A DNA stretch of 64,000 nt, taken from NCBI GenBank assembly GCA_937871505.1, contig CALMPF010000042.1, forward strand, positions 1-64,000, in the 5' to 3' direction. A program made the translations under genes and the position numbers. The notes beneath the pieces were generated by a model that saw nothing but the letters and a program-made list of their open reading frames with translations, had not been told where the DNA came from and made no database searches. This document shows, piece after piece, positions 40,355-50,169 of this stretch (position 1 is the first letter of the stretch; every line of letters begins with the position of its first letter). This DNA is from an uncultured Planctomycetia bacterium (GTDB lineage: Bacteria; Planctomycetota; Phycisphaerae; Phycisphaerales; SM1A02).

Positions 40355-43063
40355 TTGGCCGATCCGCGCTCGACCCCCGCGATGAGGCAGTACTTCCGCT
40401 TCAAGGCGGAGCACCCGGGCTGCCTGCTGCTCTTCCGGATGGGGGACTTCTACGAGCTCTTCGACGAGGACGCGGTCACCGCGCACCGCGCGCTGGGCAT
40501 CACGCTCACCGAGCGCACCAAGGGGATGCCGATGGCGGGAGTCCCCTACCACGCGATCGAGGGCTATCTCCGCCGCCTCGTTGATCAGGGGTTCCGCGTC
40601 GCGGTCTGCGAGCAGGTGGAGGATCCGGCGCTGGCGAAGGGCGTCGTCGAGCGGGCCGTCGCCCGCGTGCTCACCCCCGGCACGCTCGTCGACGAGTCGC
40701 TGCTCGACGAGGGACGGCGCAACGTCGTCGCGGCGGCGATCCTCTCCGGCGAGGGCTCCGAGGCCCACGGAGCGATCGCGCTGGCGGAGGTCTCGACCGG
40801 CGCCTTCACCCTGCATCGGCTCTCGCCGGGCCGCGGCGAGGAGGCGATCCTCGACGCGCTCGCGCGGCTCGCCCCCGCCGAGGTGCTCCATGCCGAAGGA
40901 GCGCAGCATCGCGTCCTTCTCGAGCATGCCCGGCGTCACGGCGTCGCCCTCACCGAGCGCCCCGGCTGGACCTTCCGCGCCGTCGATGCCGCGGAGGCGC
41001 TTCGGCAGCAGTTCGGCGTCGCGACGCTGGCGGGCTTCGGGCTCGACGACGCCGATCCTGCGGTCTCGGCGGCGGGCGCGCTGCTCCGCTATCTCCGCGA
41101 CACCCAGGCGCCGGGCCGCGACGGCGCTCCGCTCGGGCACCTGCGGGCGCCGCGCCTCGTCGCCGAGAGCGGACACGTCGCCATCGACGCCACGACGCTG
41201 CGGAGCCTCGAGATTGAGCGCACCGTCCGCAGCGGCGCCAGCGAGGGCTCGTTGCTGGCGGCGATGCAGCGGGCGCGGACGGCCATGGGGCGGCGCCTGC
41301 TCCGCGAGTGGCTCTGCTTTCCGCTCGCCGATCGCCCCTCCATCGAGGCCCGCCAGCGCTGCGTCGGGGCGATGGTCGAGGACGAGGGCCTGCGCGACGG
41401 GCTGCTCGCCGCCCTCGAGGGGGTGCATGACGTCGCGCGGATCTCCGCGCGGGCGGCGCTGGGCCGCGCGACGCCCCGCGATCTGGCAGCGCTCGGCCGC
41501 TCGTCGGGGCGGATCGAGTCGATCGCGGCGCTCCTCGAGGGGCGCCCTCCCTTCGCGCACCATGCCGCCGCGCTCGCGCGGCTCGGCGCTGCGATCATGC
41601 CGCTGGCTCGGCGGATCGAGGCCGAGTGCGTGGAGGCGCCGCCGCCGCACCTGCGCGAAGGAGGCGTGATCCGCGACGGCGTCGACGCGGCGCTCGACGA
41701 GGCGCGGCTGCTCCAGCGCGACGCGGGGGCGTGGATCGCCGAGTACCAGCGCGCCCTCGCCGAACGCACCGGGATCGGATCCCTCAAGGTGGGTTTCAAT
41801 CGCGTCTTCGGCTACTACATCGAGATCACCAACGCGCACGCAGCGCGGGTGCCTCCGGAGTTCCATCGACGGCAGACGCTCCGCGGCGCCGAGCGGTACA
41901 TCACGCCCGAGCTGAAGGAGTACGAGGAGAAGGTGCTCTCCGCGGAGTCGAGGGCGCTCCGCCGCGAGCGCGAGCTCTTCGACGCCCTCGCGGCGGCGGC
42001 GGCGGCGGTCACCCCTGCGCTTTCGGAGTTCGCCGAGATCGTCGCGGCGCTGGACGTGCTGGCGGGGTTCGCCGAGCTGGCGATCCGGCGGCGCTGCGTC
42101 CGCCCGACGATCGTCGAGGAGCCGGCCATCGAGATTCTCCAGGGGCGTCACCCCGTGCTCGATGCGGCGCTCGGCGAGCGATTCGTGCCCAACGACTGCC
42201 GGCTGCACCGCGGCGACGGCGCCGGCGCCCGGGCCTCGCTCGCCCTGATCACCGGCCCGAACATGGCAGGCAAGAGCACGTTCATCCGGCAGGTCGCCCT
42301 GATCGCGCTGCTGGCGCACGTCGGCGCCTTCGTCCCCGCGGAGTCGGCGGTCATCGGCCTCTGCGACCGGATCTTCGCCCGCATCGGCGCCAGCGACGAG
42401 CTGCACTCCGGCCAGTCGACGTTCATGGTGGAGATGACCGAGACCGCGAACATCCTCCACCACGCGACGCCGCGCAGCCTCGTCATTCTCGACGAGATCG
42501 GCAGAGGCACGAGCACGCTCGACGGACTCAGCCTCGCCTGGGCGATCGCGGAGAGCCTCGCCGCGCGCGGGTGCCGGACGCTCTTCGCCACCCACTACCA
42601 CGAGCTGACCGGCCTCGCCGAACGGCTCGATGCCGTGACCAACCTCCAGGTCGCGGTGCGCGAGTGGGGTGACGAGATCATCTTCCTGCACCGGATCGTG
42701 CCCGGCCGGGCGGACCGCAGCTACGGGATCCACGTCGCCCGCCTCGCGGGCGTTCCGCCCGCGACCGTCGACCGAGCCGAGGCCCTCCTCGAAACGCTGG
42801 CGGTGCAGACCGCGGCGCCCGCGATCGACCCCGGGCCCCGCGCCGCCCCCGGCGGCGACGGCCAGCTCTCGCTGTTCACCGAGTACCTCCCCCATCCGCT
42901 GGTCGCCCGGCTGGCGAAGCTCGCGCTCGAGCGCCTGACGCCCCTTGAGGCCTTCGACGCGCTGCGGGAGGCCGTGCTCGAGGCCCGCGGCGAGCGCCAG
43001 CCCGCGCCCCCGACCGGGCGCGGCGAAGCCGATGAGACGCGCTCCGACGGAGGCGCATCGTGA
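40355..43063 (+). CDS. mutS: DNA mismatch repair protein MutS
   Basis: This protein of about 902 residues recognises base mismatches and starts mismatch repair. The mismatch-reading Phe-x-Glu is F32-Y-E34 in RMGDFYELF. The ATPase domain has GPNMAGKST at 634-642, DELHSGQSTFMVEM, the Walker B LVILDEIGRGTST and ATHYHEL. The C-terminus ends QLSLFTEYLPHPLVARLAKL, the beta-clamp-type QLSLF followed by a dimerisation helix. The frame is open into the tRNA-Ala terminator, so a start there is unlikely. I chose the TTG at 40355, which has GAAGGA eight bases upstream and gives an N-terminus matching other MutS proteins; the ATG at 40382 is the fallback. The downstream gene overlaps by 32 bp. Confidence 0.95.
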   Translation: MADPRSTPAMRQYFRFKAEHPGCLLLFRMGDFYELFDEDAVTAHRALGITLTERTKGMPMAGVPYHAIEGYLRRLVDQGFRVAVCEQVEDPALAKGVVERAVARVLTPGTLVDESLLDEGRRNVVAAAILSGEGSEAHGAIALAEVSTGAFTLHRLSPGRGEEAILDALARLAPAEVLHAEGAQHRVLLEHARRHGVALTERPGWTFRAVDAAEALRQQFGVATLAGFGLDDADPAVSAAGALLRYLRDTQAPGRDGAPLGHLRAPRLVAESGHVAIDATTLRSLEIERTVRSGASEGSLLAAMQRARTAMGRRLLREWLCFPLADRPSIEARQRCVGAMVEDEGLRDGLLAALEGVHDVARISARAALGRATPRDLAALGRSSGRIESIAALLEGRPPFAHHAAALARLGAAIMPLARRIEAECVEAPPPHLREGGVIRDGVDAALDEARLLQRDAGAWIAEYQRALAERTGIGSLKVGFNRVFGYYIEITNAHAARVPPEFHRRQTLRGAERYITPELKEYEEKVLSAESRALRRERELFDALAAAAAAVTPALSEFAEIVAALDVLAGFAELAIRRRCVRPTIVEEPAIEILQGRHPVLDAALGERFVPNDCRLHRGDGAGARASLALITGPNMAGKSTFIRQVALIALLAHVGAFVPAESAVIGLCDRIFARIGASDELHSGQSTFMVEMTETANILHHATPRSLVILDEIGRGTSTLDGLSLAWAIAESLAARGCRTLFATHYHELTGLAERLDAVTNLQVAVREWGDEIIFLHRIVPGRADRSYGIHVARLAGVPPATVDRAEALLETLAVQTAAPAIDPGPRAAPGGDGQLSLFTEYLPHPLVARLAKLALERLTPLEAFDALREAVLEARGERQPAPPTGRGEADETRSDGGAS

Positions 43064-44087
43064 CGATGCGCTCCGCGCCGTGATCCTCCTGCTGCTCGTC
43101 GCCGCCTTCTTGCTGACTGCGATCGCGGCGTGGGCGATCGCGTGGGAGGCGACGCACCCGCCTCGCCGCACGGCGGGCTGGGCGCTCGCCAACGGCCTGG
43201 CGATCGACCCGGGCGAGTGCGGGCTCGAGTTCACCGAGTGGTGGCTCGACCGGAAGCGCGGCGGGCGGCTGCCGGTCTGGGACGTGACGCTCGACGGACC
43301 GCCCGCGGCGCCGACGGTCGTGGTGATACACGGCTGGGGGCGCTCGCGGATCGATTCGCTCGCGCGGCTGCGGGCCTTCCTCGAGCTCGTCCCGCGCCGC
43401 TTCTCTCGCGCGCTCATGCTCGATCTCGCCGGGCACGGCGAGAGCGAGGGCTGCCTCTCGACGCTCGGCGACGGCGACGAGGAGGATGTCCTCGCGATGA
43501 TCGCAACCGCGAAGCTCGACCGCGCGTTCCTGCTCGGACACTCGATGGGCGCCGTCGTCGCCCTCGCCGCCGCCGCCGAGATGCCGGAGCCCGCCGGTTC
43601 GCGAGGGGGTCGAGAGGCCGCGCCGGCGCCCGGCCACGGGCCGGCCGCCGCCATCCTCGGCGCAATCGCGGTCGCTCCGTACGAGGAGCTGGCGATCCCG
43701 CTCGTCGGCCGCCTCCGCGCGCGGAAGATCCCGGCCCGGCCCTTCGCGGATCTGGCCCTGTTCGGACTTCGGCTCCTTCGGGGGATCCGCCCTCGGCGCA
43801 CCAGCGCAGCGGCCGCGCAGGTCGGGGCGCCGATCGCGATCCTCTGCGGCGCCGGCGATGTCGTGGCGCCGATCGAGGGCGCGCGATCGATCGCCGCGGC
43901 GGTTCCCGATCCCCCGGGCGCTCTCTTCCTGCCGCTCGGCGCCGCGCCGCACGCCGCCGGGCTCGAGGCGCTCGACGCAGGCGGCACGCGATCGCTGCGC
44001 GCGTTCGTGCATCGGTGCATCGCCCCCGCCGGGAGCGATCCCCCCGACGGGAGCGATCCCCCCGACGGGGGCGATGGTCGGACGTGA
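43032..44087 (+). CDS. Alpha/beta hydrolase, membrane-anchored
   Basis: This 351-residue protein has one N-terminal membrane helix (AVILLLLVAAFLLTAIAAWAI) and an alpha/beta-hydrolase domain. The oxyanion region is VVVIHGWG, the nucleophile elbow is GHSMG with S171, and the acid loop is probably in ILCGAGDVVAP. A final His is likely in the APHAAG segment. Substrate unknown; serine esterase or lipase activity is plausible. The start overlaps mutS by 32 bp; a GTG at 43080 is the alternative. The C-terminal tail is a short 18-bp DNA repeat that encodes GSDPPD twice and then GGD. Confidence 0.8.
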   Translation: MRRAPTEAHRDDALRAVILLLLVAAFLLTAIAAWAIAWEATHPPRRTAGWALANGLAIDPGECGLEFTEWWLDRKRGGRLPVWDVTLDGPPAAPTVVVIHGWGRSRIDSLARLRAFLELVPRRFSRALMLDLAGHGESEGCLSTLGDGDEEDVLAMIATAKLDRAFLLGHSMGAVVALAAAAEMPEPAGSRGGREAAPAPGHGPAAAILGAIAVAPYEELAIPLVGRLRARKIPARPFADLALFGLRLLRGIRPRRTSAAAAQVGAPIAILCGAGDVVAPIEGARSIAAAVPDPPGALFLPLGAAPHAAGLEALDAGGTRSLRAFVHRCIAPAGSDPPDGSDPPDGGDGRT

Positions 44088-44114
44088 GATCCGTTCGTCA
44101 GGCGTGCGCGTGCG

Positions 44115-44131
44115 GCGGCGCCAGGCGCCGC
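44115..44131. terminator. Possible two-way terminator between convergent genes
   Basis: GCGGCG and CGCCGC flank a 5-nt loop, inside a longer GC-rich palindromic patch between two convergent genes. There is no T-tract. Confidence 0.3.
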
Positions 44132-44144
44132 GCGCCCTGCGCGC

Positions 44145-45941
44145 TCACTGCGGCTTCGGAGCGAGCTGGATCATCGTCATCCGGAAGCCGTCATCGGTGG
44201 CCTGGAGCCACCAGATCGACGGTCCGATGTAGCGGGCGACATCCTCCGGCGTGAGCTCCTCCACGAACTTCGTCAGCGGATCGTCGCCTTGGTCGCCGAG
44301 CCCGATGCCCTGCATCTCGGCGAACTCGAGGAGCATCTTCGCGTTCTGCATCGACTCGTACCGCCGACCCTTCCACGCCGTGACGGTGTCCGCCCAGCCC
44401 CAGCCGACGACCGCGGCGTCCGGCAGCGCCGCGATGCCGCGGCGGAACTCAGGCTCATCCTTGACGGTCGGAAGGTCCTTCTGGCCGGTGGCGCGGAGCA
44501 CGCCCTCGACCGAGTCCTGGTCGCCGATGACCAGCCACCCGCCCCCGAGACCGATGGCCCCGTCGGCGAACTCGTCGGCGTAGATCGTCTGCCCGACGAA
44601 GTCCTGCGGCTCGACGCCCATCATCGGACCGAACATGTCGAGCATCGGCCGCATGGTCGCCGGATCCGGGTTGCGGATCAGCACCGACATCCGCATGCTC
44701 TCGTCGGTGATCGGCTCCTCGAGCGTCTGCACGACGTAGAGCTCGGGTCCCATGCCGCCGAAGGCCTTCTCGAGCATCGGGCGCATCTGCGAGAGCTGCA
44801 TCTCCGCCTCTTCGGCGAACATCGGCGGGAGGCCCTTGACGATCCGCTCGACGATCGGCATGACCCCCGCGAACTTGACGTTGAGACGGCTGAAGCCGAT
44901 GGTGTCCGGGCCGACGTGCGCCGGGACGTCCTTCGAGGGCTTGCTCTCCCGCAGCAGGCTGATGAGACCTGCCTTCTCCCCGGGGATCAGGATGCCGATG
45001 GACTGGCGGACCTGGCGCTCGTCGTTCTCGAAGGCGACGCCGAAGGAGTAGCCGCGGATGTCGCCGAAGAGATCGCCGATGAAGGGCTCCGCCATCGCCG
45101 CAGGACCGGCCATGAGGGGGGCGATCAGCGGCTGCATCGCGGGCGTGAGGATCACCGCCCACGCCTGGCGGTTCTCGCCGAGCTGGGCCAGCGACGCCTG
45201 GAAGTCGCGGCTCTCCGCGAGCGGAGAGTCGAGCGGCTTGCCGTCGGCGGCCTCGATGGCGTCCTCGAGCGCGACCAGGGACGATGCGAGGAAGATCCGC
45301 TCGCCGTCGCGGCAGAGGTGGATGGCATCGATGTGGCCGGTGAGGTCCGGCATCCCGCCGAAGAAGTCAAAGTCGTCCTGCTCCGCCTCGGGCTTGGTCG
45401 GAAGCGGCATCGAGCGGACCTTGCGGTTGCGGATCGTCCGCTCCGCGATCACCACGCTGCGATCCTTGGCGAGCTTCTCGAACACCGCGTCAAGCACCTT
45501 CTGCGCCTTGTCGGCGCCGTCGCCGAAGTCCGCGACTGCCAGCCAGTGCGGCTGCTTGATCGCGAGATCCTCGTTGTTCTCGAGGAAGGCGGCGAATCCC
45601 ACCGGACCCTTCGGCGGCACGAGGTCGTCGCGCTCGAGACCGAGGGCCTTGAGCTGGTCGTCGAGCGTCTCGCCCTCGGCGTCGAGCTGCTTGGAGACGC
45701 GGTCGATCAGCCGCTTGACCGCGTCGGTCTCGGTGAACTTCCACGCGGGCGTCGACTGCGCCGCCGCGGAGAGCTTCTCGAAGCTGTCGGTGCCTGCGGC
45801 GAAGATGGTCTCGCCCGGGACGATCCGCTCGATGCGGAGGTCGCCGCCGAGGGCGGGCGAGGCGAGAAGGGCCGCGAAGCCCGCGACGGCGGCGGCGGCG
45901 AGACGTCTTGGACGGGCGAACGTGCTGGACGTGGTGTGCAT
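44145..45941 (-). CDS. Secreted protein of unknown function (DUF3352-like)
   Basis: This 598-residue protein has a clear signal peptide (basic start, LAAAAVAGFAALLASPALGG). The rest is a soluble repeat of alpha/beta character with Met- and Phe-rich helices, of the sort found in planctomycete exported proteins annotated as DUF3352. Two similar halves are suggested by VVGWGWADTVTAWKG / VILTPAMQPL and by the paired GGWLVIGDQDSVEGVLRA / RIFLASSLVALEDAIEA segments. No catalytic motif is seen. The ATG at 45941 has AGGAACGAC just upstream; an ATG at 45968 would add nine residues. It follows a DegP-like protease gene by 45 bp, so the two probably form an operon. Confidence 0.7.
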   Translation of the reverse strand: MHTTSSTFARPRRLAAAAVAGFAALLASPALGGDLRIERIVPGETIFAAGTDSFEKLSAAAQSTPAWKFTETDAVKRLIDRVSKQLDAEGETLDDQLKALGLERDDLVPPKGPVGFAAFLENNEDLAIKQPHWLAVADFGDGADKAQKVLDAVFEKLAKDRSVVIAERTIRNRKVRSMPLPTKPEAEQDDFDFFGGMPDLTGHIDAIHLCRDGERIFLASSLVALEDAIEAADGKPLDSPLAESRDFQASLAQLGENRQAWAVILTPAMQPLIAPLMAGPAAMAEPFIGDLFGDIRGYSFGVAFENDERQVRQSIGILIPGEKAGLISLLRESKPSKDVPAHVGPDTIGFSRLNVKFAGVMPIVERIVKGLPPMFAEEAEMQLSQMRPMLEKAFGGMGPELYVVQTLEEPITDESMRMSVLIRNPDPATMRPMLDMFGPMMGVEPQDFVGQTIYADEFADGAIGLGGGWLVIGDQDSVEGVLRATGQKDLPTVKDEPEFRRGIAALPDAAVVGWGWADTVTAWKGRRYESMQNAKMLLEFAEMQGIGLGDQGDDPLTKFVEELTPEDVARYIGPSIWWLQATDDGFRMTMIQLAPKPQ

Positions 45942-45986
45942 GTCGTTCCTGTGGGTCGGTGTGGTCATGTGCGTTGCGCGCCCGCC

Positions 45987-46991
45987 TCAGCTTCCCGAGC
46001 GATCGAGAAGCTGCGGCGCCGTCCCCGCCGCTGTCCGCGGCGGAGGGGCGTGGTACCGATGGCCGGAGTTGGGGTTGTCGCGATCGAAGAGGAACGCCTC
46101 GCGGTTGCGGACGAAGTCCTTGACGTACCGCGCCGGAATCGCGAAGCCCAGCGCCTCGCCTCCGAGGATCCCCATGTTGGTGATTCCGATCACCTCGCCG
46201 CGGGTGTTGAAGAGCGGCCCGCCGGAGTTGCCGGGGTTGATCGGCGCATCGGTCTGGATGTAGGTCAGACCGCCGAAGCTGCGCTGGGCCGTCGAGATCA
46301 CGCCCTGGGTGAGCGTCCGCTCGAGGCCGAGCGGATTCCCGATCGCGAAGACCGGCTGCCCGACGTCGAGGCGCTCCTCGCGCTGGATCGGCGCCACGTC
46401 GAAGGCGCCGCCCTCGGGGTGCTTCATCCGGACGAGGGCCAGATCGAGATGGTTGTTGGTCGCGATGATCTCGACATCGTCGATGATCACGCGGCGCAGC
46501 GATCCGTCGGGCTGGGGGAACCAGACGGTCGCCTTGAGCGTCGTCTCCCCCTGGATCACGTGCGCGTTGGTGATCGCGTAGCCGTCCTTGTGGATGATGA
46601 CGCCCGAGCCGAGCCCGGAGGGCGTCGAGACCTTGATGACCGCCGGGCCGATCCTCCGCGCATGCTCGCGCGGAGGCAGGTCGGGAAGGTCGACGGCGGT
46701 CGTGAAGAGCCCGTCCTCGACGAAGTCGGAGAGCGTTCCCTCTCCCTCGGGGTCGGCGATCACCACCGCCTCGATGTCGTCGACGCCGAGGGAGAGCACC
46801 TCGGGACCGATGTCGATCCAGACGCGCCTGTCCGTCCGCTTCAGGACCTTGCCCTCGATGGTCACGCCGTTGCGGAGCGAGACCACGTCGGCGGCCGAGT
46901 CGGCCGTCAGCGCCCCGAACGCGATGGCGGCCGCAGACGCGGCGGCAGCGACTCGGGCAGAGACCGGACTTGTTCCGAGGATTCGTTTCAT
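45987..46991 (-). CDS. Periplasmic trypsin-like serine protease (Deg/HtrA type)
   Basis: This 334-residue exported protease has a signal peptide ending near ADSAAD. A short beta domain follows (DVVSLRNGVTIEGKVLKRTD...VWIDIGPEVLSLGVDDIEAVV), resembling a small SH3-like sensor. The trypsin-fold core then carries the triad H144 (TNAHVI), D183 (NNHLDLALV) and S256 (GNSGGPLF). The PDZ domain of true DegP/DegS is missing; after IPARYVKDFV the protein ends in a Pro/Gly tail. It may cleave or mature the secreted protein encoded just downstream. Its 745-bp upstream spacer is shared with a divergent FG-GAP gene. Confidence 0.88.
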   Translation of the reverse strand: MKRILGTSPVSARVAAAASAAAIAFGALTADSAADVVSLRNGVTIEGKVLKRTDRRVWIDIGPEVLSLGVDDIEAVVIADPEGEGTLSDFVEDGLFTTAVDLPDLPPREHARRIGPAVIKVSTPSGLGSGVIIHKDGYAITNAHVIQGETTLKATVWFPQPDGSLRRVIIDDVEIIATNNHLDLALVRMKHPEGGAFDVAPIQREERLDVGQPVFAIGNPLGLERTLTQGVISTAQRSFGGLTYIQTDAPINPGNSGGPLFNTRGEVIGITNMGILGGEALGFAIPARYVKDFVRNREAFLFDRDNPNSGHRYHAPPPRTAAGTAPQLLDRSGS

Positions 46992-47736
46992 GTGGGTCGA
47001 TGATTGACGGCGTCAGGGTCGATCGAGGGAGCGAAGCTCGGCGGAGCGGCTCGAAGGCCGGCTCGTCCGAGGGCCCGCACGTCGGGCCCGTCGTCGAGCC
47101 AGACGCACGCGTCCGGCACACCGGCAGGACACGCCGGGCGCACCGGCCGGGATCCGCACATCGCGCCTCGTCCGAGTCGTGTCGCGCTCCCGGCGCTTCC
47201 CGACGCCGAGCGATCGCGGCGCCCGGAAGCCAGAAAGCGCGGTCGCTACTATAACGCCTCGCGCGGAACGATCCGACCTCTCCAGCGAACTCCGCCGGCG
47301 CGACTGCGGAGACGACGGCGCGACGGAGTCACCCGCAGACGGACTGGAGGTCCGCTCCGCGACGAGGCGTGCAGTTCCTTCGCCCCACCCGGCTCGGCGG
47401 CATGTCACGGGGCGGCTCCCGCGTGGTCGAGACGAGCGTGCGATGGGACCCTCCTTCCTTCCATATCGGGGAGCCATCATCGGGGAGCCATCGCGCCGCC
47501 GACGCACCGGCAGGCTGGAGTTCCGACGCGGAGCGGCGCCGCCGTCGTCGTGGGGAGAGCGCCCGGCGCGATTTCAGATCGACTCCGCCATCGAAAGGCC
47601 GTCGTCGCACCGCAAGCTCCTGCCGCTCGCTCCCTGCTTTCCCCTCGCGGCCGTCCCCTGCCTGCCATCCCCCGCCTGCCTTGGCCGCCCTCCTGGCGGC
47701 ACCTCCCCGCCTCCATTCCTTCACTCCCGTTCCTGC
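46992..47736. other. 745-bp divergent spacer
   Basis: No gene is supported. It contains GGTCGCTACTATAACG, whose TACTAT (47247-47252) is a possible plus-strand -10 box, and a 14-bp tandem duplication ATCGGGGAGCCATC (47465-47478 and 47479-47492). Plus-strand open frame across most of it is Arg/Ser/Pro-rich and looks non-coding. Confidence 0.45.
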
Positions 47737-50169
47737 ATGCCCAGCACCGCACCGAATCCGCTCACGACGACCCGCCGCGCCGCGCAGCGCCCGCCGACTC
47801 CTGATTCGTCGAGGACGAGGCGCGCACCGGTCGCGCGGCGCCCGGCGGCGCCGCCGCGGCGACCGCGCCGCAGCCGATGGTCGCCCTTGATGGCGCTCTC
47901 CCTGTTCGCGGCGATCATCGCCGCCGCGCCTTCCGCGGCGCGCGGTCAGGCGCCCGCGCTCGCCGAGCACTTCGGCTTCGACGGCCTCGAGATCCTGAAG
48001 ATCGATCCCAATCCCGGTCCGGTCGCCTTCGCGGACCTCGACGGCGACGGCCACGGCGACATCGTCGTGGTGAACAACCGCAAGAGCCGCATCGAGATCC
48101 ACCATGTCCGCCCGGGCGCCTCCCCGGACGACGAGCCGCGCCGCGCCACGCGCCCGAACGAGATCCCCGAGCACTGGCGCTACCGCCGGGAGCAGGTCTC
48201 GGTGAATCAGCAGGTGACGGCGATCCAGATCGTCGACGTCGACGGCGACGGACTGCTCGACATCGTCTACGCGGGGCGTCCCGCCACCATCGGCATCATC
48301 CGGCAGGTCTCCCCGGGCGTCTTCGAGCCGTTCCGCCGGCACACCGTCCGCGACCTGAGCGCCTCGCGCGACGGCTTCATCGTCGCCGACGTCATCGGCG
48401 ACGAAGCGCCCGAGGTGATCGCCCTCGTCGGCGGCCGCATCCGCATCTGGCCCCTCGCAGGCGGCAACCTCGGAACCCCGATCGACCTGCCGGGCGGCGG
48501 CGCGATGGTCGCGATGCTCGTGGAGGATTTCGACGGCGACGGAAGGCTGGACATCGTCGGGATCATCCCCGACGACCCCGCGCCGATCCGCGCCTGGCTC
48601 GCCGCGCCTACCGGCGAGCGCCGCTTCGGTCCGCAGCTTCGCTTCGAGATGCCGACGCTGCGCGAGGCGTCGGCGATCCGGCTGCCGGGCGAAGCCGCAG
48701 CGAGGCTCGGAGTCATCGAGGCGGTCTCGAAGCGACTCGTGGTCTACACCCTCCAGAGCGAGCCTGTCGACGCCGCAGGGACGCGCGAGGCGTCGCTTCG
48801 CATCCACGCCTTCCGCGACGGCACCAACCGGCGTCGCAGCGTCGCCGTCGCGGACATCGACGGCGACGGGCTCGACGATCTCGTCGCGACCGACGCCGAG
48901 TCCAATGCCGTCGTCCTCTTCAGGCAGGTTCCCGGCGCCGGACTCGGCGCGGCGGAGAGCTTCCCGGCGTACGCCGAGCTCGCGGGCCTCGTCGCCGGCG
49001 ACGTCGACGGGCGGCCGGGCGCCGAGGTCTTCGTGCTTTCGGAGAAGGAGGGCGTCGTCGGACGGATGGACTTCGTCGACGGGGTCCTCACCTTTCCGCG
49101 GCCGCTCTCGATCACGCCCGGACACACGCCGACCGCGCTGAACCTCGTCACGCTCGAGGACGGGCCGCGCCTCGCGATCATCGCCAAGGAGGGACGCAAT
49201 CACGTCATCGACCTCGTCGATCCGCGCGATGGCTCGATGAAGACGATCGATCTCGGCGCGCAGAGCCGCTCCCCCGAGACCATCCTCGCCCTCGATGCCG
49301 ATCAGGATGGTCGCACGGACCTCCTGCTCTTCACCCCGGAGCGTCCCATGACGATGCTCCGCTCCGGCCCCGAGGGCTTCACGATCCTCGAGAGCAAGGA
49401 CATGGGACAGTTCGGGCTGGTGCAGGCGGCCGAGAGCCGCAACACCGAGGTCTTCGACGTCGACGGGGACGGACGTCCCGAACTGCTCGTCGCCGATCGG
49501 AACTTCGTCCGCGCCCTCCGCTACGAACCCGACCCGCGGCCCGGAACCAGCCCCGGCTGGCAGGTGGTCGCGCAGCTCAACGCCGAGGACCCCGCCGCGA
49601 AGCTCGTCTCGCTGGCGATCCGCGGCGATTCGATCGTCGCGGCCGATCGCGAGAGCGGGCGGCTGCTCACCTTCGCGCGGCGCGACGGCCAATGGGCCCA
49701 GACGGATTCCGTCGACATCCGCGGCTTCCGCTTCGGCAACATCAAGTCCGGCAGCTTCAGCGGCGACGGCGCGGAGAACATCCTCGCCATCGGCGATGAC
49801 GGCTTCGCGGTGATCCGTCTCAGCGGGGACCGGATCGTCCTCCGCGAGGAGTCGTCATGGCGCACCGACGTCGAGCGCCGACGGCAGCACGAGATGGCCG
49901 CCGGAGACATCAACAGCGACGGATTCACCGATCTGATCGTCCTCGACGACGGCGAGCAGATGTGCGAGATCCTCACCTTCACGGAGTCCAATCGCCTCCT
50001 CTACGCCACCGGCTTCAAGGTCTTCGAGAGCAGGCTCTTCTCGGGAGGCGACGCCCGCGAGAGCCAGCCGAGCCAGGTGCACATCGCCGACGTCACCGGC
50101 GACGGCCTCCCCGACGTGATCCTCGTCTCGCACGACCGGCTGCTCATCTACCCCCAGATGAGGAAGTGA
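47737..50169 (+). CDS. Secreted FG-GAP/VCBS repeat protein
   Basis: This 810-residue protein carries a basic N-terminal stretch of about 50 residues and then a hydrophobic leader (MALSLFAAIIAAAPSAARG). The rest is a beta-propeller of FG-GAP-type repeats. At least eight Ca-binding DxDGDG motifs are visible, among them DLDGDGHGDIVVV, DVDGDGLLDIVYAG, DFDGDGRLDIVGI, DIDGDGLDDLVATD, DADQDGRTDLLLF, DVDGDGRPELLVAD, DINSDGFTDLIVLD and DVTGDGLPDVILVS. Extracellular adhesion or binding is the usual setting. The start is uncertain: an internal ATG at 47890 (MALSLFAAII) would give a standard signal peptide. Confidence 0.8.
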   Translation: MPSTAPNPLTTTRRAAQRPPTPDSSRTRRAPVARRPAAPPRRPRRSRWSPLMALSLFAAIIAAAPSAARGQAPALAEHFGFDGLEILKIDPNPGPVAFADLDGDGHGDIVVVNNRKSRIEIHHVRPGASPDDEPRRATRPNEIPEHWRYRREQVSVNQQVTAIQIVDVDGDGLLDIVYAGRPATIGIIRQVSPGVFEPFRRHTVRDLSASRDGFIVADVIGDEAPEVIALVGGRIRIWPLAGGNLGTPIDLPGGGAMVAMLVEDFDGDGRLDIVGIIPDDPAPIRAWLAAPTGERRFGPQLRFEMPTLREASAIRLPGEAAARLGVIEAVSKRLVVYTLQSEPVDAAGTREASLRIHAFRDGTNRRRSVAVADIDGDGLDDLVATDAESNAVVLFRQVPGAGLGAAESFPAYAELAGLVAGDVDGRPGAEVFVLSEKEGVVGRMDFVDGVLTFPRPLSITPGHTPTALNLVTLEDGPRLAIIAKEGRNHVIDLVDPRDGSMKTIDLGAQSRSPETILALDADQDGRTDLLLFTPERPMTMLRSGPEGFTILESKDMGQFGLVQAAESRNTEVFDVDGDGRPELLVADRNFVRALRYEPDPRPGTSPGWQVVAQLNAEDPAAKLVSLAIRGDSIVAADRESGRLLTFARRDGQWAQTDSVDIRGFRFGNIKSGSFSGDGAENILAIGDDGFAVIRLSGDRIVLREESSWRTDVERRRQHEMAAGDINSDGFTDLIVLDDGEQMCEILTFTESNRLLYATGFKVFESRLFSGGDARESQPSQVHIADVTGDGLPDVILVSHDRLLIYPQMRK

